This document shows positions 32,561 through 44,890 of a DNA stretch of 64,000 nucleotides, piece by piece. Under the pieces are notes generated by a model, which worked only from the letters and a program-made list of their open reading frames with translations, made no database searches and was not told the origin of the DNA. The position numbers and the translations under genes were made by a program. How positions within the stretch are numbered: the stretch's first letter is position 1; the number at the start of each line of letters is the position of its first letter. Source of the DNA: Rhodeus uyekii. Its lineage: Eukaryota; Chordata; Actinopteri; Cypriniformes; Acheilognathidae. The stretch lies in the NCBI GenBank assembly GCA_037043235.1, contig JAWRVZ010000057.1, forward strand, positions 1 to 64,000, given 5' to 3'.

Positions 32561-33505
32561 CTGGGGTGGAAACGGGCTTCCATACATAGGAAATATATGT
32601 AATTGGTGAATATATAATGACAGTGATGAAATGACACAAACAATAATGAAAGAAAGGAACGATATTGAAGAAAACCACTGAAGTAACTAAAATGCATTAA
32701 CCATTTTAAATGTTTTTGTCTTTTTTTGGAGTTATTTACATTGGGTTTTTGTGTTTGTGTGTGTTGAGGAGGAAGGATGCAGATTTCTTATACAGAGGAC
32801 TTAATCGTTAAAAAAATTGGGAGGAAAATAAGATTACCGGTAAACAAGATAACAGTAACCTCTAAGTAACTTGAAATTTTTCTATTTTCCTAAAATAAAT
32901 TAGGAGACAGTCCAGTCATTTTGTATGTATTCAAATTGCAGCTTTTTGTTTTTGACTAGGTGGGACTGGATTAAATTCCTAAGTAAATTAAACGGTCCAT
33001 CAATCAATTACATGATAGTGGTTGTTATTTACTTATTTATATTACCACATTAGTATTTCTGAAGGGCTGTAATTGGAAAAGACTGGACAAAGAGTGATTA
33101 TATCCCATCCCGTCTCACAGTATCACCTTAAGTCAAAGATGCACGTTCCATTGACAGGCTCCAGGTCCAGATCTCCTGGTCTCATGGCACAAAAGACCAT
33201 GGTGCTCAGTATACTTTGTTTCAGGCTGTGCAACCTTCAAAACACTGTCCAGTTCAAAATCCAGCCCTGACAGGATTCATACAGCTTTATTGTTGAAAAC
33301 AGTCTTGACAGTAGCCATTTTAATCCATTACCAAAACATTTTCATCTCTCAGAACATGAGAAAATTTAAATTAATATAAAATTAATACAAATAATTTTAT
33401 TTTATTTGTGGACTTTTTATGAAAAAACATGTATTATTTAATATTAAAATGTAATAATAATAATAAATAATACAATATTTTGTAAACCTGAACCTTGATA
33501 AAACT
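32561..33505. other. Unassigned AT-rich spacer
   Basis: No gene or recognisable element; AT-rich with an AATAATAAT patch near 33455. Confidence 0.55.
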
Positions 33506-33522
33506 TGTTAAATGCAATAAAA

Positions 33523-33595
<73 letters not shown>

Positions 33596-33731
33596 ATAAA
33601 TAGTTAGAATTATATTTTAGTTTTTAATCATTGTTACTACTTATTTAATAGTAGTAACAATGTTTAAAAACTAAAATATAATCCTAACTTTTTATTAATA
33701 TATATATATATCCTTTTTATTACATTTAACA
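33506..33731. repeat. Long snap-back inverted repeat with (TA)n arms
   Basis: TGTTAAATG...CATTTAACA form the outer ends. Inside, ATAAAAAGGACATATA pairs with TATATATCCTTTTTAT, and a 38-bp arm (GTTAGAATTATATTTTAG...) pairs with its complement with two mismatches around a ~10-nt loop TTATTTAATA. The whole 226 bp can fold into one hairpin, like a foldback MITE. Confidence 0.8.
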
Positions 33732-33989
33732 TTCATATTACATGTACAAGCTAACAAGAACAATTATCCAAATTCATCCAAAAACTATGATGACAAATTT
33801 ACATCCTCTGTGAACTCACTAAATTTGAGGGGGCAGGATAGCATGGGCGACATTAAATCAGTGTTTGCCCTTCAAAATTGCTAGTGATATGAATATACGC
33901 TCCAGGAGTGGAACATCCTGAACTCAAGTTTCTTGCTGCGTCTGTGTACCAATCAGAGTGCGTAAGAAGACCCCTTTCCAACGTCAAAA

Positions 33990-34560
33990 CCATCTACAAT
34001 AGGTATGATAGTGTCAAAACTGGACCTTGGAGCAGTGGAAGAAGGTTGCCTGGTCCAATGACTCTCAATTTCTTTTACATCACATTGGCGGCAGAGTACG
34101 TGTGCACCGTTTACTTGGGGACGTGATGGAACCTGGATTCACTTTGAGATGACAGCAAGCCGGTAGAGGGAATGTGTGGCAATTGCCGTGGACAATGTTC
34201 TGGGAAACCCTGTGTCCGGCCATTCATGCGGATGTAACTTTGACATGTGGCACCTACCTAAACATTGTTGCAGACCAGGTATACCCCTTCATGACAATGG
34301 TGTTCCCTGGTGGAAGACACTGCACACATTGTTCAGGAACAGCATTTGTGGGATGTGCTGAACCAAAAAGCTCGATCCATGGCAGCTCCACCTCGGACTG
34401 GAAGGATCTGCTGCTGTTGTCAGATAAGACAGGAAATCTTCAGGAGTCTTGTAGATAATTCCTCGGTGGGTCGGTATATTTTTTGGCGGCACTTGGAGAA
34501 CCAACAGTATATTGGGAATGTGCTCATATAAATGAATATACAGTAGATAGCAGCACAATT
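33990..34560 (+). pseudogene. Tc1-like transposase relic
   Basis: Fragments of the Tc1-family DDE transposase appear in order: TLEQWKKVAWSNDSQFLLH (region of the first Asp), HIGGRVRVHRLPGDVM, TYLNIVADQVYPFM, and, after a deletion that removes the second catalytic segment, HLWDVLNQKARSMAAPP. Frameshifts and stops interrupt it. Confidence 0.75.
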
Positions 34561-36220
34561 TAGCCATGGTAAATATGCTATAAACATATTAATATATTAA
34601 TTTTACACATTTTAATGCATGTCCAAAATAGTCTAATTTGTATATGTTTTTATTTCACTTTAGTTATTTTAAAGGAAAGTTCTGAGACAAAACTGTTTTC
34701 TCAAAGAAAAAAAACTGTGAACCACATGAGGTCTCCTGAATGTACAGAGTAAGATCAAGCTCTCATTTGGAATGACAGCCAGAGTGTGTGTGTGTCCTAT
34801 GAGTCCTCAAATGCCTTACTGACCTGTGGTCAAACCAGGAAGCATGCAAACCATCCATGTGTCCATGACTCAGTGATGAGACAAACCGCTCTTGTTCCTC
34901 AGAGGACAGTGATGGCCAGTCAAGCCCATGATCTTTACAGCTCTATGAATCCACTACAAGACGAAGTGACGGAACACAAAGTGACGTGGAGACATCTGTC
35001 TTGACAAACAGAAAGACATAGACATGAATGCATGCAGACCAATACTTTCATGCACAAACCCACACTGGCCACAGATGGCTTCTATCGTACCAGATGTGGG
35101 AGGTTGCCAAGACAGATGGACAGCAATTTGCAGTGAAGAGCATACTGGGACACAAAGGCGCCAGTCTTTTCTCATTTTTTAAAGTGGGATAAGGGATTGT
35201 CTGCATATGGACATCTCAGTCTGACGTGCTGTCTTTTCAACATCAGGTTGACTGATCTCAGGGGTTCATTGCAGAGCCAAATATCAAGCACTGTTTGCTG
35301 GAGCTGCTCTCCTTGACGTCTCCACACTAGGAAACATAATTGATTCAGGCTCTTTTGTGACAGCAATTTTCATCTGGTTGTTAAGTTCATGAAAATTAAA
35401 GACAGGCTTTAATTTCAGTGCCTTTACACCATCGTGTCCTCATCTGCTGAAGAGGAAAGCTTCATATAGTGCTTTGATTAAACCTCTGACAAGCTGTCAT
35501 TGGCTGACATTTGATATCTGCTATATAGACTCCAGCTCAGTGCTGTTTTTGTAACCAGCATGAGAAAATTAGAATAGATTAACATCAACTTAATCTTATT
35601 GCATGTTAAAGTTAACAGAAGTAGAAATTAGCAGACACTATTGCAATTTGGCACAGATCCTATTTGTTAAAAACACATCTTAGAATTAGCCCACCATAAA
35701 TGTAAAATTGGGACAAAAAAAGTCAAGAAGATCTTTGATGTTGGCTTGAAAAAAACTGATCAAAAATATTAAAGAGGTTTTAAAATCTGAAAGATTAAAG
35801 GTTTTGTATGTAATATTATCAGAACTGCTAACATGATTTAGCATTTACTTACAAACTTTACTGAAATTAGTCTTTGCCATCTTTGAGCACTTTTAAATGT
35901 ATTCTTATGTTATGTCGATAGCCTCGGGGGTTGCAAAAAAGCATCGAGATAACAGTTTAGTGACCAACAGCCAATATAACCAACAGCCAATATGGCGATA
36001 TATTTGATGAAGCGATCGGCATGCTATAAAAATGTACAAACACTGTATATGTTTGCTAACAACAAAAGGCATATGTGCACCAACTAACAGCAGAGATTTA
36101 CCAGTATACAATAAAAAAACACCTTTAGTTCTCGATACAAACCTTTAATTATATTTTCCAACTTTGCAAACACAATTTCGCTCACAACGTAAACAATCAT
36201 AACATATTTGTGAGGTCATC
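34561..36220. other. Unassigned spacer
   Basis: No gene or repeat recognised. Frames up to ~73 codons lack motifs. Confidence 0.5.
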
Positions 36221-36367
36221 ACGCTGTACTAGATTGCATACTTTCTTGCGTTCTGCCTGTCTAATGTGCTTTCTCAACAAATTCGGCTTTGTCCCGTCTT
36301 TTAACAACCTCGGCTCTTCAATCCGCAGCGGTGCTGAATAGACCGTGTGTCAGAACAGAAACAGGGA

Positions 36368-36373
<6 letters not shown>

Positions 36374-36459
<86 letters not shown>
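36374..36459. repeat. Microsatellite (GT)n with GTGC core
   Basis: Dinucleotide GT run interrupted by GCGTGCGTGC. A ~53-bp sequence (CTGTACTAGATT... TAATGTGC) occurs directly before (36222-36275) and after (36461-36513) the region. Confidence 0.95.
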
Positions 36460-36460
<1 letters not shown>

Positions 36461-36849
36461 CTGTACTAGATTACATACTTTTTTGCGTTCTGCCTGCCTA
36501 ATGTGCTTTTTTAACAAGTATGCCTGCGTATTATCACCAATAAACGGCTTTAACCAGCCTTGGAATTCAAGGTTTGATTCCCACTCCTTCCTCTATTTTT
36601 GGATGTTCAGTTTTGACTGAGACATGATAAATAAGCCAGCTAGTTAGCTTTTGTCAGAGAGAGGCGCGCGCACACACACAGTGGATGAGAGTACGTGACA
36701 GAGGCTGTGTGAGTCAAACAAATGCAGCGATTCATATTTGTGCAGTGATTTAATTATTTTTTAGACAAAGAACATTTTAAAAGAACGTACTGCCATGGCG
36801 TAATCAGCCAAGGTGGCTTCCCGGACATGTGCGATTCATTTGCACGTGG

Positions 36850-37930
36850 AGGAGTGAACATCTCCTGCTCTGCCTGCATCTGAGCCACCTGTGAGTGCTT
36901 TGGGATGCGGCAGCACTCGCTGCTCCTTGAGAAGAGTAAGAACGATATGTGCTTTCACTTCAGAGAGTCTCCAAAAGTCGGCCGTCTCATAAGCCAGGGT
37001 GATAGCCTCGACTATCCACCTGCTTAAGGTAGGTTTGGATGCTGGGGCCGCCTGGTCAGACGTACGCCAAGGGGCAAACCTGTGGACATAAGTGTTTTTT
37101 AATTTTTTTTAAATTCCTGGTCCTGGTCACCGAAGGGGGAGGGCAGAAGGCCTGCAGTACTATAGACCTGCCCACATGAGTGGGCACTTTAGGCACATAG
37201 CCTGCTCTGGATGGAGGAAGGCTTATACCATCCCAGGTGCAAACTGAAGGCATGATCCACAACTCTCTTTAACGATGTAATGGCTTATAAGAACAGGGTC
37301 TTCAAAGTGAGGAATTTTAGAGGAACCTCATCCAAAGTTTCAAATGGTGCCTGGGACAACCCCTGGAGTACCAGGGATAAGTCCCAGGCAGGAACCTTGG
37401 TCTGTACTGCAGGCCTCAGCCTAATAGTACCACGGAGGAAGCGAATGAGGAGGGGGTGGCTGTGGCAGGGTGGCAGCCTTCAGGGTGGACAGGGACAGTC
37501 CTGCAGTAAGTCTATCCTGCAGGAGCTCCAGCACTTTGCCAATGTGACAAGTAACTGGGTTCACCTGCTTCTCGCTACATCAAGAAGGAGGAAGGGAGCT
37601 CTGGAGTGGAGTATGGTCTCAACAACCCATCAGAGGCCAAGCCCACAGATTCCAAAGTTCTGGGCAGGGGTGAAGAATCGAGCCCGCTGCCTGGGACAGG
37701 AGTTCCCCTCGGACTGAGATCTCCCAGGGGACTCTGTCCAAAAGGGACACAAGATCCGCAAACCACACTCTGCCCAGCCAGCGTGGGGCAACCAGCGTGA
37801 GACGGACCTTGTCCCGGTGAACTCTCTCCAGAACTCCTGGCAGCAGAGCAATCGGGGAAAGGCGTACAGACATAGCCTCCGCCACGTCTGCACCATGGCA
37901 TCCAGCCCGAGCGGGACTGGATGTAGAAGT
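36850..37930 (-). pseudogene. DIRS-type element relic (RNase H to recombinase region)
   Basis: On minus, in shifting frames: LGLDAMVQTWRRLCLYAFP and LLPGVLERVHRDKVRLTLVA, then VPWEISVRGELLSQAAGSI and HPCPELWNLWAWPL, followed after a gap by VLELLQDRLTAGLSLSTLK, GYVPKVPTHVGRSIVLQAF, and LSRWIVEAITLAYETADF. These are the linker and tyrosine-recombinase signatures of fish DIRS elements, from a different subfamily than 29334-30320. Frames are broken many times. Confidence 0.7.
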
Positions 37931-37959
37931 GAATACCATAGAGGGCAGTGAGTTGTTTC

Positions 37960-38600
37960 CTCGTAGATGGAGCAGTTTCCCTTGGGACCTGTTCCGATCC
38001 TCGTTTTCTTGTGACTGGTTCGATGACTCTGTTTTCCATGTGTTTCCCCAGTTCTGCCTTTCTCATAGGTGAACCCTAGGATGTCTCTCATTGGCCAGGT
38101 GGAGGAGGCAGGGACTATTTAAGGAGCCCTCTGGCATTCATCGTGCAGCTCATTTCTGATCTGTCCGCGTTCAAGTGAAGAAGCTCCTGGATCCTTCCTC
38201 CGGTCGATATTGTTCGAGCATTCGCTTTGTGTTATCTGTTCCTATGTTTAACGTATTAAGATCAGAGAACGTAAAAGTTGACCATTGTTAACTTTCTGTT
38301 CAACGCCTAGCTTTGTGTTAACTTTATAGAGCGTAGGGGTGTCCTGCCATTTAATTTGAATTTGTTTGTACTTGTTTTTTCACCAGGGAGTTAGGGAAGT
38401 TAAATGTTTTGTTAAACTTTATTCCCTCTTTTTGTTTGTATTCATTTTGTTTGTTGTTTTGGCTTTGGGACACCCCGAAGAGATGCTCATTGTTCACTTG
38501 TTTATTTAATAAATGTAACCTTACTTTCAGTTGTGTTGTTTGGTCAATGATTATCGGCCGGACTGAGTTTAAAAGGGACCAATCTTTGTAATTATTCATT
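37960..38600 (+). other. LTR-like segment, unassigned
   Basis: Shows a TATA-like GACTATTTAAGG at about 38113 and AATAAATG at about 38509, an LTR-like spacing, but I cannot define its ends or a target duplication. Confidence 0.3.
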
Positions 38601-38609
38601 TACCGAACC

Positions 38610-38662
<53 letters not shown>
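38610..38662. repeat. Microsatellite (AT)n(GT)n
   Basis: ATATAT run followed by about twenty GT dinucleotides. Confidence 0.95.
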
Positions 38663-38665
<3 letters not shown>

Positions 38666-39220
38666 TGCAGTAGAACTTAAACTTGTAGACAGGGGTTTTG
38701 GATGCTGTAATCTTTCAAAGGCATTTGCTTTTGTTTATTTCCATCACTATTGAGATAGCTGAAACCTTTCCTTTCATTTTAATGGCATTTCTGACATAAA
38801 TATAATAATCAGTGACAATCTACTTTGCCACAAACATAATTGAAAATGAAAACAAATATGGATGCACTGAGTGACAAATGGATTGTTCTGAAATAAAAAA
38901 CAAGACCGAAGTGTCATTGTCAATGAGTGTCAAGAGGAGCAGACAGGGTATGATATATATATGATATATATAAAAGTATGCTTTTAACAAAGTAAACTTA
39001 AATGACAAGCAAAACCACACACAATATTAAAAGAAAAGTTCAGAAAAAAAAAAAAAAAAAAGATTTACTCAACTTAATGATGTTTCATACCTGAATCCTG
39101 TTGTTGTCTGTGGAAAACAAAAGGCTAATCTTTTATTAAACTTAATCTAAATATTAAGAGCAGCAGACGAGCATGCAGGACATGTGTTGGTGGACTCATG
39201 GTTGGTTTATGCAGTGTAGG

Positions 39221-39649
39221 TGTCACAAATGCTGACAAGGTTCCCACCAATGGCCACCGGAGGTCTCACTCTCCAGTGTACCAGGGTTCATTGGACTACA
39301 ATCCCCAAGCATCCACTCTCCGGGACTAATCACTTCACACCTGCTCTGCATTATCACTGCCTATTTAAACCCTGGTTATTTAGCTTCTCACTGTGAAGTT
39401 TTGTCTGCCCCAACTACATCTCTGAGTGGTATGTACCCTGTTATCACATGCCTGTGTACTGACTCTGCCTAGTTCCTCGTTCTTGACTCTGTGCCGCCTG
39501 CCTATTGTTTACGGTTTATCTGTATTCTGGACTTTGATCATTTGCTGCCTACCCTGACCTACTACCTGTTTAGACCACTCTCTCTGCCTTACCTCTGACA
39601 TTGTTGTTCTGCCTGGTGATCCGACTTTAGCCTTAGAGTCTGCGTTACA
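39221..39649 (+). mobile_element. Solo LTR, TGTCAC type, with 5-bp target duplication
   Basis: 429 bp, beginning TGTCACAAATG and ending TGCGTTACA, with GTAGG on both sides (39216-39220 and 39650-39654). A TATTTAAACCC TATA-like box sits near 39362. The ends match those of the element at 16690-17000. Confidence 0.7.
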
Positions 39650-39734
39650 GTAGGCCTAATGGATTACTTGCACTGAGCTTCGTGACACACTTCCATTTTT
39701 AAATAGTACATTATACATGACACATAGATATAAT

Positions 39735-40262
39735 AATTTATTACATTTATATAGCACTTTTCTCTGCACTCAAAGAGCTTTACATATGGAAGGGGGAATC
39801 TCCTCAACACCCACTAATGTTCAGCATCCACCTGGATGATGCAACGGAAACCATATTTTGCTAGAAACCCCACCACATATTAGCTTATTGGTAGAAAGGA
39901 GGCAGAGGAATGAAGCCAATCAGTATATGGGGATTATTAGGAGGCCATGATGATGGACAGAGGCCAATGGGCAATTTGGCCTGGTTTCCAGGGTTACACT
40001 GCTGCTCTTTTTTTAAAGACATTCTGAGATTTTTTTATGACCACAAAGAGTCAGGACCTTGGTTTAACCTCTCATGCAAAAGACAATGCTTTTTGATAGC
40101 ATAGTGTCCTCATCACTATACTGGGATATTGGAACCTACAGAGACCTGCTGGCCTCACTAACACCTCTTCCAGCAGCAACCTAGTTTTCCCAGGAGGTCT
40201 TTCATCCACATACTGACCAGGTTCTACCCTGCTTAGCTTCAGTGGGCAACCAGTGATGAATA
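39735..40262 (-). repeat. 5S-rRNA-derived SINE3-like repeat
   Basis: On minus, 40240-40187 reads GAAGCTAAGCAGGG, then CCTGGTCAGTA, GGATGAAAGACC and CCTGGGAA, following the second half of vertebrate 5S rRNA, including its internal Pol III promoter (A box, intermediate element, C box). The remainder includes GCACTTTTCTCTGCACTC and AAAGAGCTTTACAT as seen in a widespread teleost repeat. SINE3-type elements with a 5S head are known from zebrafish. Confidence 0.65.
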
Positions 40263-41574
40263 AGTTCAGTACAAACATTTATTAATTTGCTTAAAAATTG
40301 TTTTTATTCTGATTCATTTTTCAATGTTAATAATTTCACTGTAGGCAGTTTTCAAGTGTATGCCCAAAATGCTCAATTAATGTTCAAAGTAGTTGACTGT
40401 CAGTCTCTTCTACGCTGTGTGCATTATTATTTAATAATAATCAAAAAAAGAATTAATTAATTAATAAAAAATACTGTATTTTAAAAGACTAGAATAAGAG
40501 CACCAAATACCACAAGCAATCCTTTTTATCACTCAAATTCATTTGTAAACTCAACAAGTATGAAATATGATCTATAAGAAAAAAAATACTGTTAATGAGA
40601 AGACGAGCACTGGACTGCAGCAGGTTATGGGGGAAATAAATACATAATTTATTAAATGAATAAATATTTCAGAATGCACATTTGTACATAAAACACATTT
40701 ATATTTGTTTATATATTAACATTCATAAAACATAGTAATAATCTGTGTTCTCATGTATGTAGGAGCTCCCGAAATAGTTGTGCAAGTAGTCCATTAGAAA
40801 AGGTGTCTACTATGGCTACGTTCACAGTCACTACTGAGATTAACAGCAGTAATTGATGTGAATCTTGAAATGCTTTGTTCAATCAGGAGAATAAAGTTGC
40901 TGCTTGAATATGTTTATTCTGCTCTATGAACAAACAGCTGAAGTCACAACCACATTCTAACTATGGTGGTAGCCATAACGACAGTATCAAACATGGTTGT
41001 GTAAAACGTTGTTTTACAACAATCAATAGCTCGTAATTAATACAGCTGAGTAGTGAGTTCTTCCATTAGATACTTTAAATAACCAACAACAGTGTTAAAT
41101 GCTTTGTCACTGGATGCAGAGAGTACACCCTCGCCCCCACGGCAGCCTGAAAAAAACAGAATGTTGTATGAACGCAGCTGTATTAAGTACAGAATATGGG
41201 ACTGAGAACAGTATTCTAGTGCTGTGTAAAACTTCAGTGCAATAATCAAAATTACGCTGCCATCTCGTTGTTTTAAAGTTGGAGAGCCCCGGGATGTTTT
41301 CTTTATATTGTGCTGCTTGCTGTGGTAGGCCTGTGGGTCTTTATAGTTCTACAAAGCGTGCAGTGCACCATTATATTCTGCCTCTGTTAAAAGAAAAGTT
41401 TGGCTCAAAGTTTGTGTAATAACAAATTATTTTTAGCTTGCCTAGGAGCTGCCATCATTGGGGAATACAAACAGCGCAATGAATCAACACATTTCATGCA
41501 ATTCGACTAATTTGGGTAATCAATTACGTCCCTGTATTGTTCCAGCCCTAAACACAACAAATGTGATGAGGCTT
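40263..41574. other. Unassigned AT-rich spacer
   Basis: No gene or recognised element. Confidence 0.5.
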
Positions 41575-41822
41575 TCAAGTTTCAAGTTTTTTATTGTCAC
41601 ATCACCACAGCACATGTGCCTTGGAGAGTGAAATTCTTGGGAGCATGCTCCAGAAAATTGCAGAAACAGTTAACATATAACCACACATACTTCAACAGAT
41701 AAAATAAGAAATGTCAAATATGTCTCATAGGTATACAGTGGTAACAGGTAGATAGTGTTAAATGTAGTGTTGACTGTTAAGTGTGGTGTGTGGCATGCCA
41801 TATTGTGGAGTATGCTGTAGGC

Positions 41823-42586
41823 CAGGGGTGCTCAATACGTCGATCGCGATCTACCAGTCGATCTCCAAGGTACTATTGGTAGATCGCATGACAAGGTGAG
41901 GTGACATTGTCATGAACTGACACTATACAAATAAAGTTGAGTTGTTTTGAATAAAAACTAGACGTCAGCGTATCAGCCATCCCGTCACTTGATTGATACA
42001 CAGGACAACCAGTCAGATGACATCTGATTTTTTTCCGTACAATTAGGTCACTTGTGCTCAAACAAACAACGCCCCTGAGCGCTGCAAAGCTAACAAGCTA
42101 GTCGTTAGTTACATCCTAATTTTTCGCTCGTTTTTTTTCCTCTTAAACGTAAGATAGGGTATAAAAATGAATGGGGGAGCTGGACCAAGTAAGAAGAAAA
42201 AAAACGTATCACTTTCATACGGAATGGGAGGAGGAATTTTTTTTCACAATGACATTTTCACAGTGCGTTTGTCTCGTCAGCCAGTCTACCGTCGCAATGC
42301 CAAAGAAGGGAAATGTGGAGCGGCACTCTTCATGGAAAATACATGGACACTGAATTCCCACCGAAAAGCGAGCTGAGAAAGACAAAGGTGAAGGAGCTAA
42401 AATCCCAGTTGATGGGATGTACAAAAAATGTACATAATTATGTTGTGTTGTGCAACATATGTGGTTATACATCAACATAAGTTGTAAGAATCCTCAATAT
42501 ATTTCTCAATAAATATAATGGGTAGATCATTTTGACTTGGTCATTTCAAAAGTAGCTCCCATGCTGAAAAAGTGTGAGCACCCCTG
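41823..42586 (+). mobile_element. hAT element 2, 764 bp
   Basis: Ends CAGGGGTGCTCAATAC ... GTGTGAGCACCCCTG with target duplication CTGTAGGC/CTGTAGGG (41815-41822 and 42587-42594; 7 of 8 match). It contains the N-terminal part of a hAT transposase, frameshifted. Confidence 0.88.
42167..42480 (+). pseudogene. hAT transposase N-terminal fragment (ZBED/GTF2IRD2-like)
   Basis: One frame reads KKTYHFHTEWEEEFFFTMTF and VAMPKKGNVERH, then shifts to another with EFPPKSELRKTKVKELKSQL and CNICGY. This is the N-terminal zinc-finger and linker of GTF2IRD2-like hAT transposases. At least one frameshift and loss of the catalytic core make it inactive. Confidence 0.7.
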
Positions 42587-43276
42587 CTGTAGGGTGTATT
42601 AGTTTTGACTTTTTAATAGTCTGATAGCCTGAGGGAAAAAGCTATCCCTGAGTCGGCTAATGCGGGATCGGATGCTGTGAAGACGTCTTCCTGAGCGCAA
42701 CAGAGAGAGCAGTCTGTGGGACCGGTAGCTGGAGTCACTGATGATCCTCAAGGCTTTCCTCATACACCGCCTGGTGTAGATGTCCTGGAGGGAAGGAAGC
42801 TCACCTCCAACAATGTGGCTGGCAGTTCCCACGACCCTTTTCAGAGCTTTATGGTTACCAGCAGTGTTTCCAAACCAGGCAGTGATGCAGCCCGTCAGGA
42901 TGTTCTATATGGTGCAAATGTAGAACGATCAGAGGATTCTGGGGATCATTCCAAACTTCCTCAGCTATCTCAGGAAGAAGAGGCATTGATGTGCCTTCTT
43001 CAGCATTGCATCAGTGCGTGTAGACCTGGTAAAATCCTTACTGATGTTGACTCTGAGGAATTTAAAGCTGCTTACCCGCTCCACAGGTGTCTTGTCGATG
43101 GTGATTGGTTTGTCTGTCTCCTGAAATTACCAGCATAATAAAAAAAAAAAATCTGGAACAAATTGCCTACCCTACCTTTAATCGAGCTTAGTGTATTCTT
43201 CTTCCCAATATAACTTACTCTTCATATTTTGAAAGTTTAATAGGACATGAAGTGTGCAAATCACTTTTGGTCCCTG

Positions 43277-43301
43277 CTATATATATATATATATATATAT
43301 A
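43277..43301. repeat. Microsatellite (TA)n
   Basis: Short TA dinucleotide run. Confidence 0.9.
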
Positions 43302-44882
43302 CCTCTCTCGTCTCTGCTCTACATAAGCGTGTGCACACGATTACTAATATTTAGTAGTCTCTCCACAGTACTAAATGCTAATCATCAGTCTCTTATGGAA
43401 GTCTCTCCTATTATTCTGATTGACTTTCCATGCTGAAATGGCGAAATTTCTTGCATCGACTGCGTTAACCTGGAACCATCTTCTGGGAGCTGCTGGGTCA
43501 AAATAAATTGCAGAAAGTTGGTGAAACTGCAGTGGGTAATTATATCAAATGAATCTTTTCACTTGGTTAACAATCAGACACTTGTGGGAACTGCAGAAGC
43601 CGCCCGCCGCTCTCAAAGCATGACTAAAGTAAATAGGTTTTTACACTTTATAAAATTGAAGTAGATTGAAATCTACTTGGTGCATCTGAAAAATATTAGT
43701 ATGCTCCCGTCATCCTTTAAAGATATCCCCACCAGAAATGTTAGAGCGGAGTTAGTGTTTTTTTTTTTTTTAGAAGATCTCTCCTGTCATCACAGTTCGC
43801 CAGGAGGTTGGCTGGAGCTTCTGAGCCACTCACTAAAGTCAAAGACGTCAGGTCTGGAATACTAATCCAAATGTGAATGGTGACCTTGATCTTGCCACGG
43901 CTCAGCCGTAATGTTGCACACAGTGTCCCACCGAGAAAGCCATAGGAGTGACATAGATAGTGGTTCCTTGACAAGCATTAACATCCAGAAGCATCCATGC
44001 AGCCCACTTAGCATAGTCACAGGTGGCCATCTAAAATATAGACTCATGAGATTACAGGCATGGACATCTGGGGTTGCCAGAGCTATGGCTCTTTTTCGAA
44101 GCAGTTAGCTGCCCAGACATCTGTGGCACATTTTAGCAGGTGAGCTACTTTTGGCTGTACCCAATGCAGCACTTCAGCACTTTACACATGCTCAAAGTAA
44201 TTCAGACTCTGTTGTTCTTATTACAGTTTTTTTAAAATTGCCTAAATCTAATTTCTGTAATCATGGCTTCATTTCTCAAATCTCCACACACAAATTATGT
44301 ACGTAACCTGAAAACATCATACATCTCTTGCAAAAACAAACACTTCTTTTCTAAAAATTGTGGTTTTGCATAGTTACTCTACACACAAACCATCAAAAGA
44401 TTAGCCATATACACACCAAACTACACGGATGTAAACACTGCTAATTTCAAACCTGTTTAAAATAAATTGTATCGTAAAGAGACCAAGAAGCAAAACTAAG
44501 TACCTCTTACGAGAAAAACATGTAAAGAAAATGCTGCCATATTGAAGAATTATTAGAATAAAATGCGTCAAACCGATTTTAATAATCAACATTTTTAATC
44601 TGATTTCAACCCACATATGTATATATTTCAGATTAGGTTAAATTTAAGTATTTTTGTTGTTCACAGTTAGCACCTGCTGTTCAAATATGTCATAACTACT
44701 ACATTTGTCTACAAAGTGCATCCTCCTACATTGACACATTTCATCATATTATAGTACATATTTTACCAGTATTTACCATCTAACACAAAACTTTCTCCAG
44801 GTATTATATTTTGGGTAAGATTGCAAACTACTAAATGGAGTAGAGTTGGACAAACCCAGCTGACAAACACTTTAAAAGCTTC
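43302..44882. other. Unassigned spacer
   Basis: No gene or recognised element. Confidence 0.5.
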
Positions 44883-44890
44883 ATCTAAAC

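Larger units (their letters stand above)
41575..43135 (-). pseudogene. LINE 3' part, minus strand, interrupted by hAT 2
   Basis: The minus strand at 42832-42599 encodes TASHIVGGELPSLQDIYTRR, then RIISDSSYRSHRLLSLL and SRLRDSFFPQAIRLL, the C-terminus of a fish non-LTR reverse transcriptase. The upstream part to 43135 is the same protein with frameshifts. The 3' UTR lies at 41822-41575 and ends in CTTGAA-type repeats. hAT 2 (41823-42586) sits between ORF end and UTR. The clade is not resolved by eye. Confidence 0.75.

Noticed and set aside
36289..36620. Cys/Val-rich frames over the GT tract (and the similar ones at 47839-48125)
   Set aside because: Translations of (GT)n microsatellites.
37575..38066. 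163-codon minus-strand frame as a gene
   Set aside because: It overlaps the DIRS relic, whose recognisable motifs occur in other frames; openness is due to GC-rich relic sequence.
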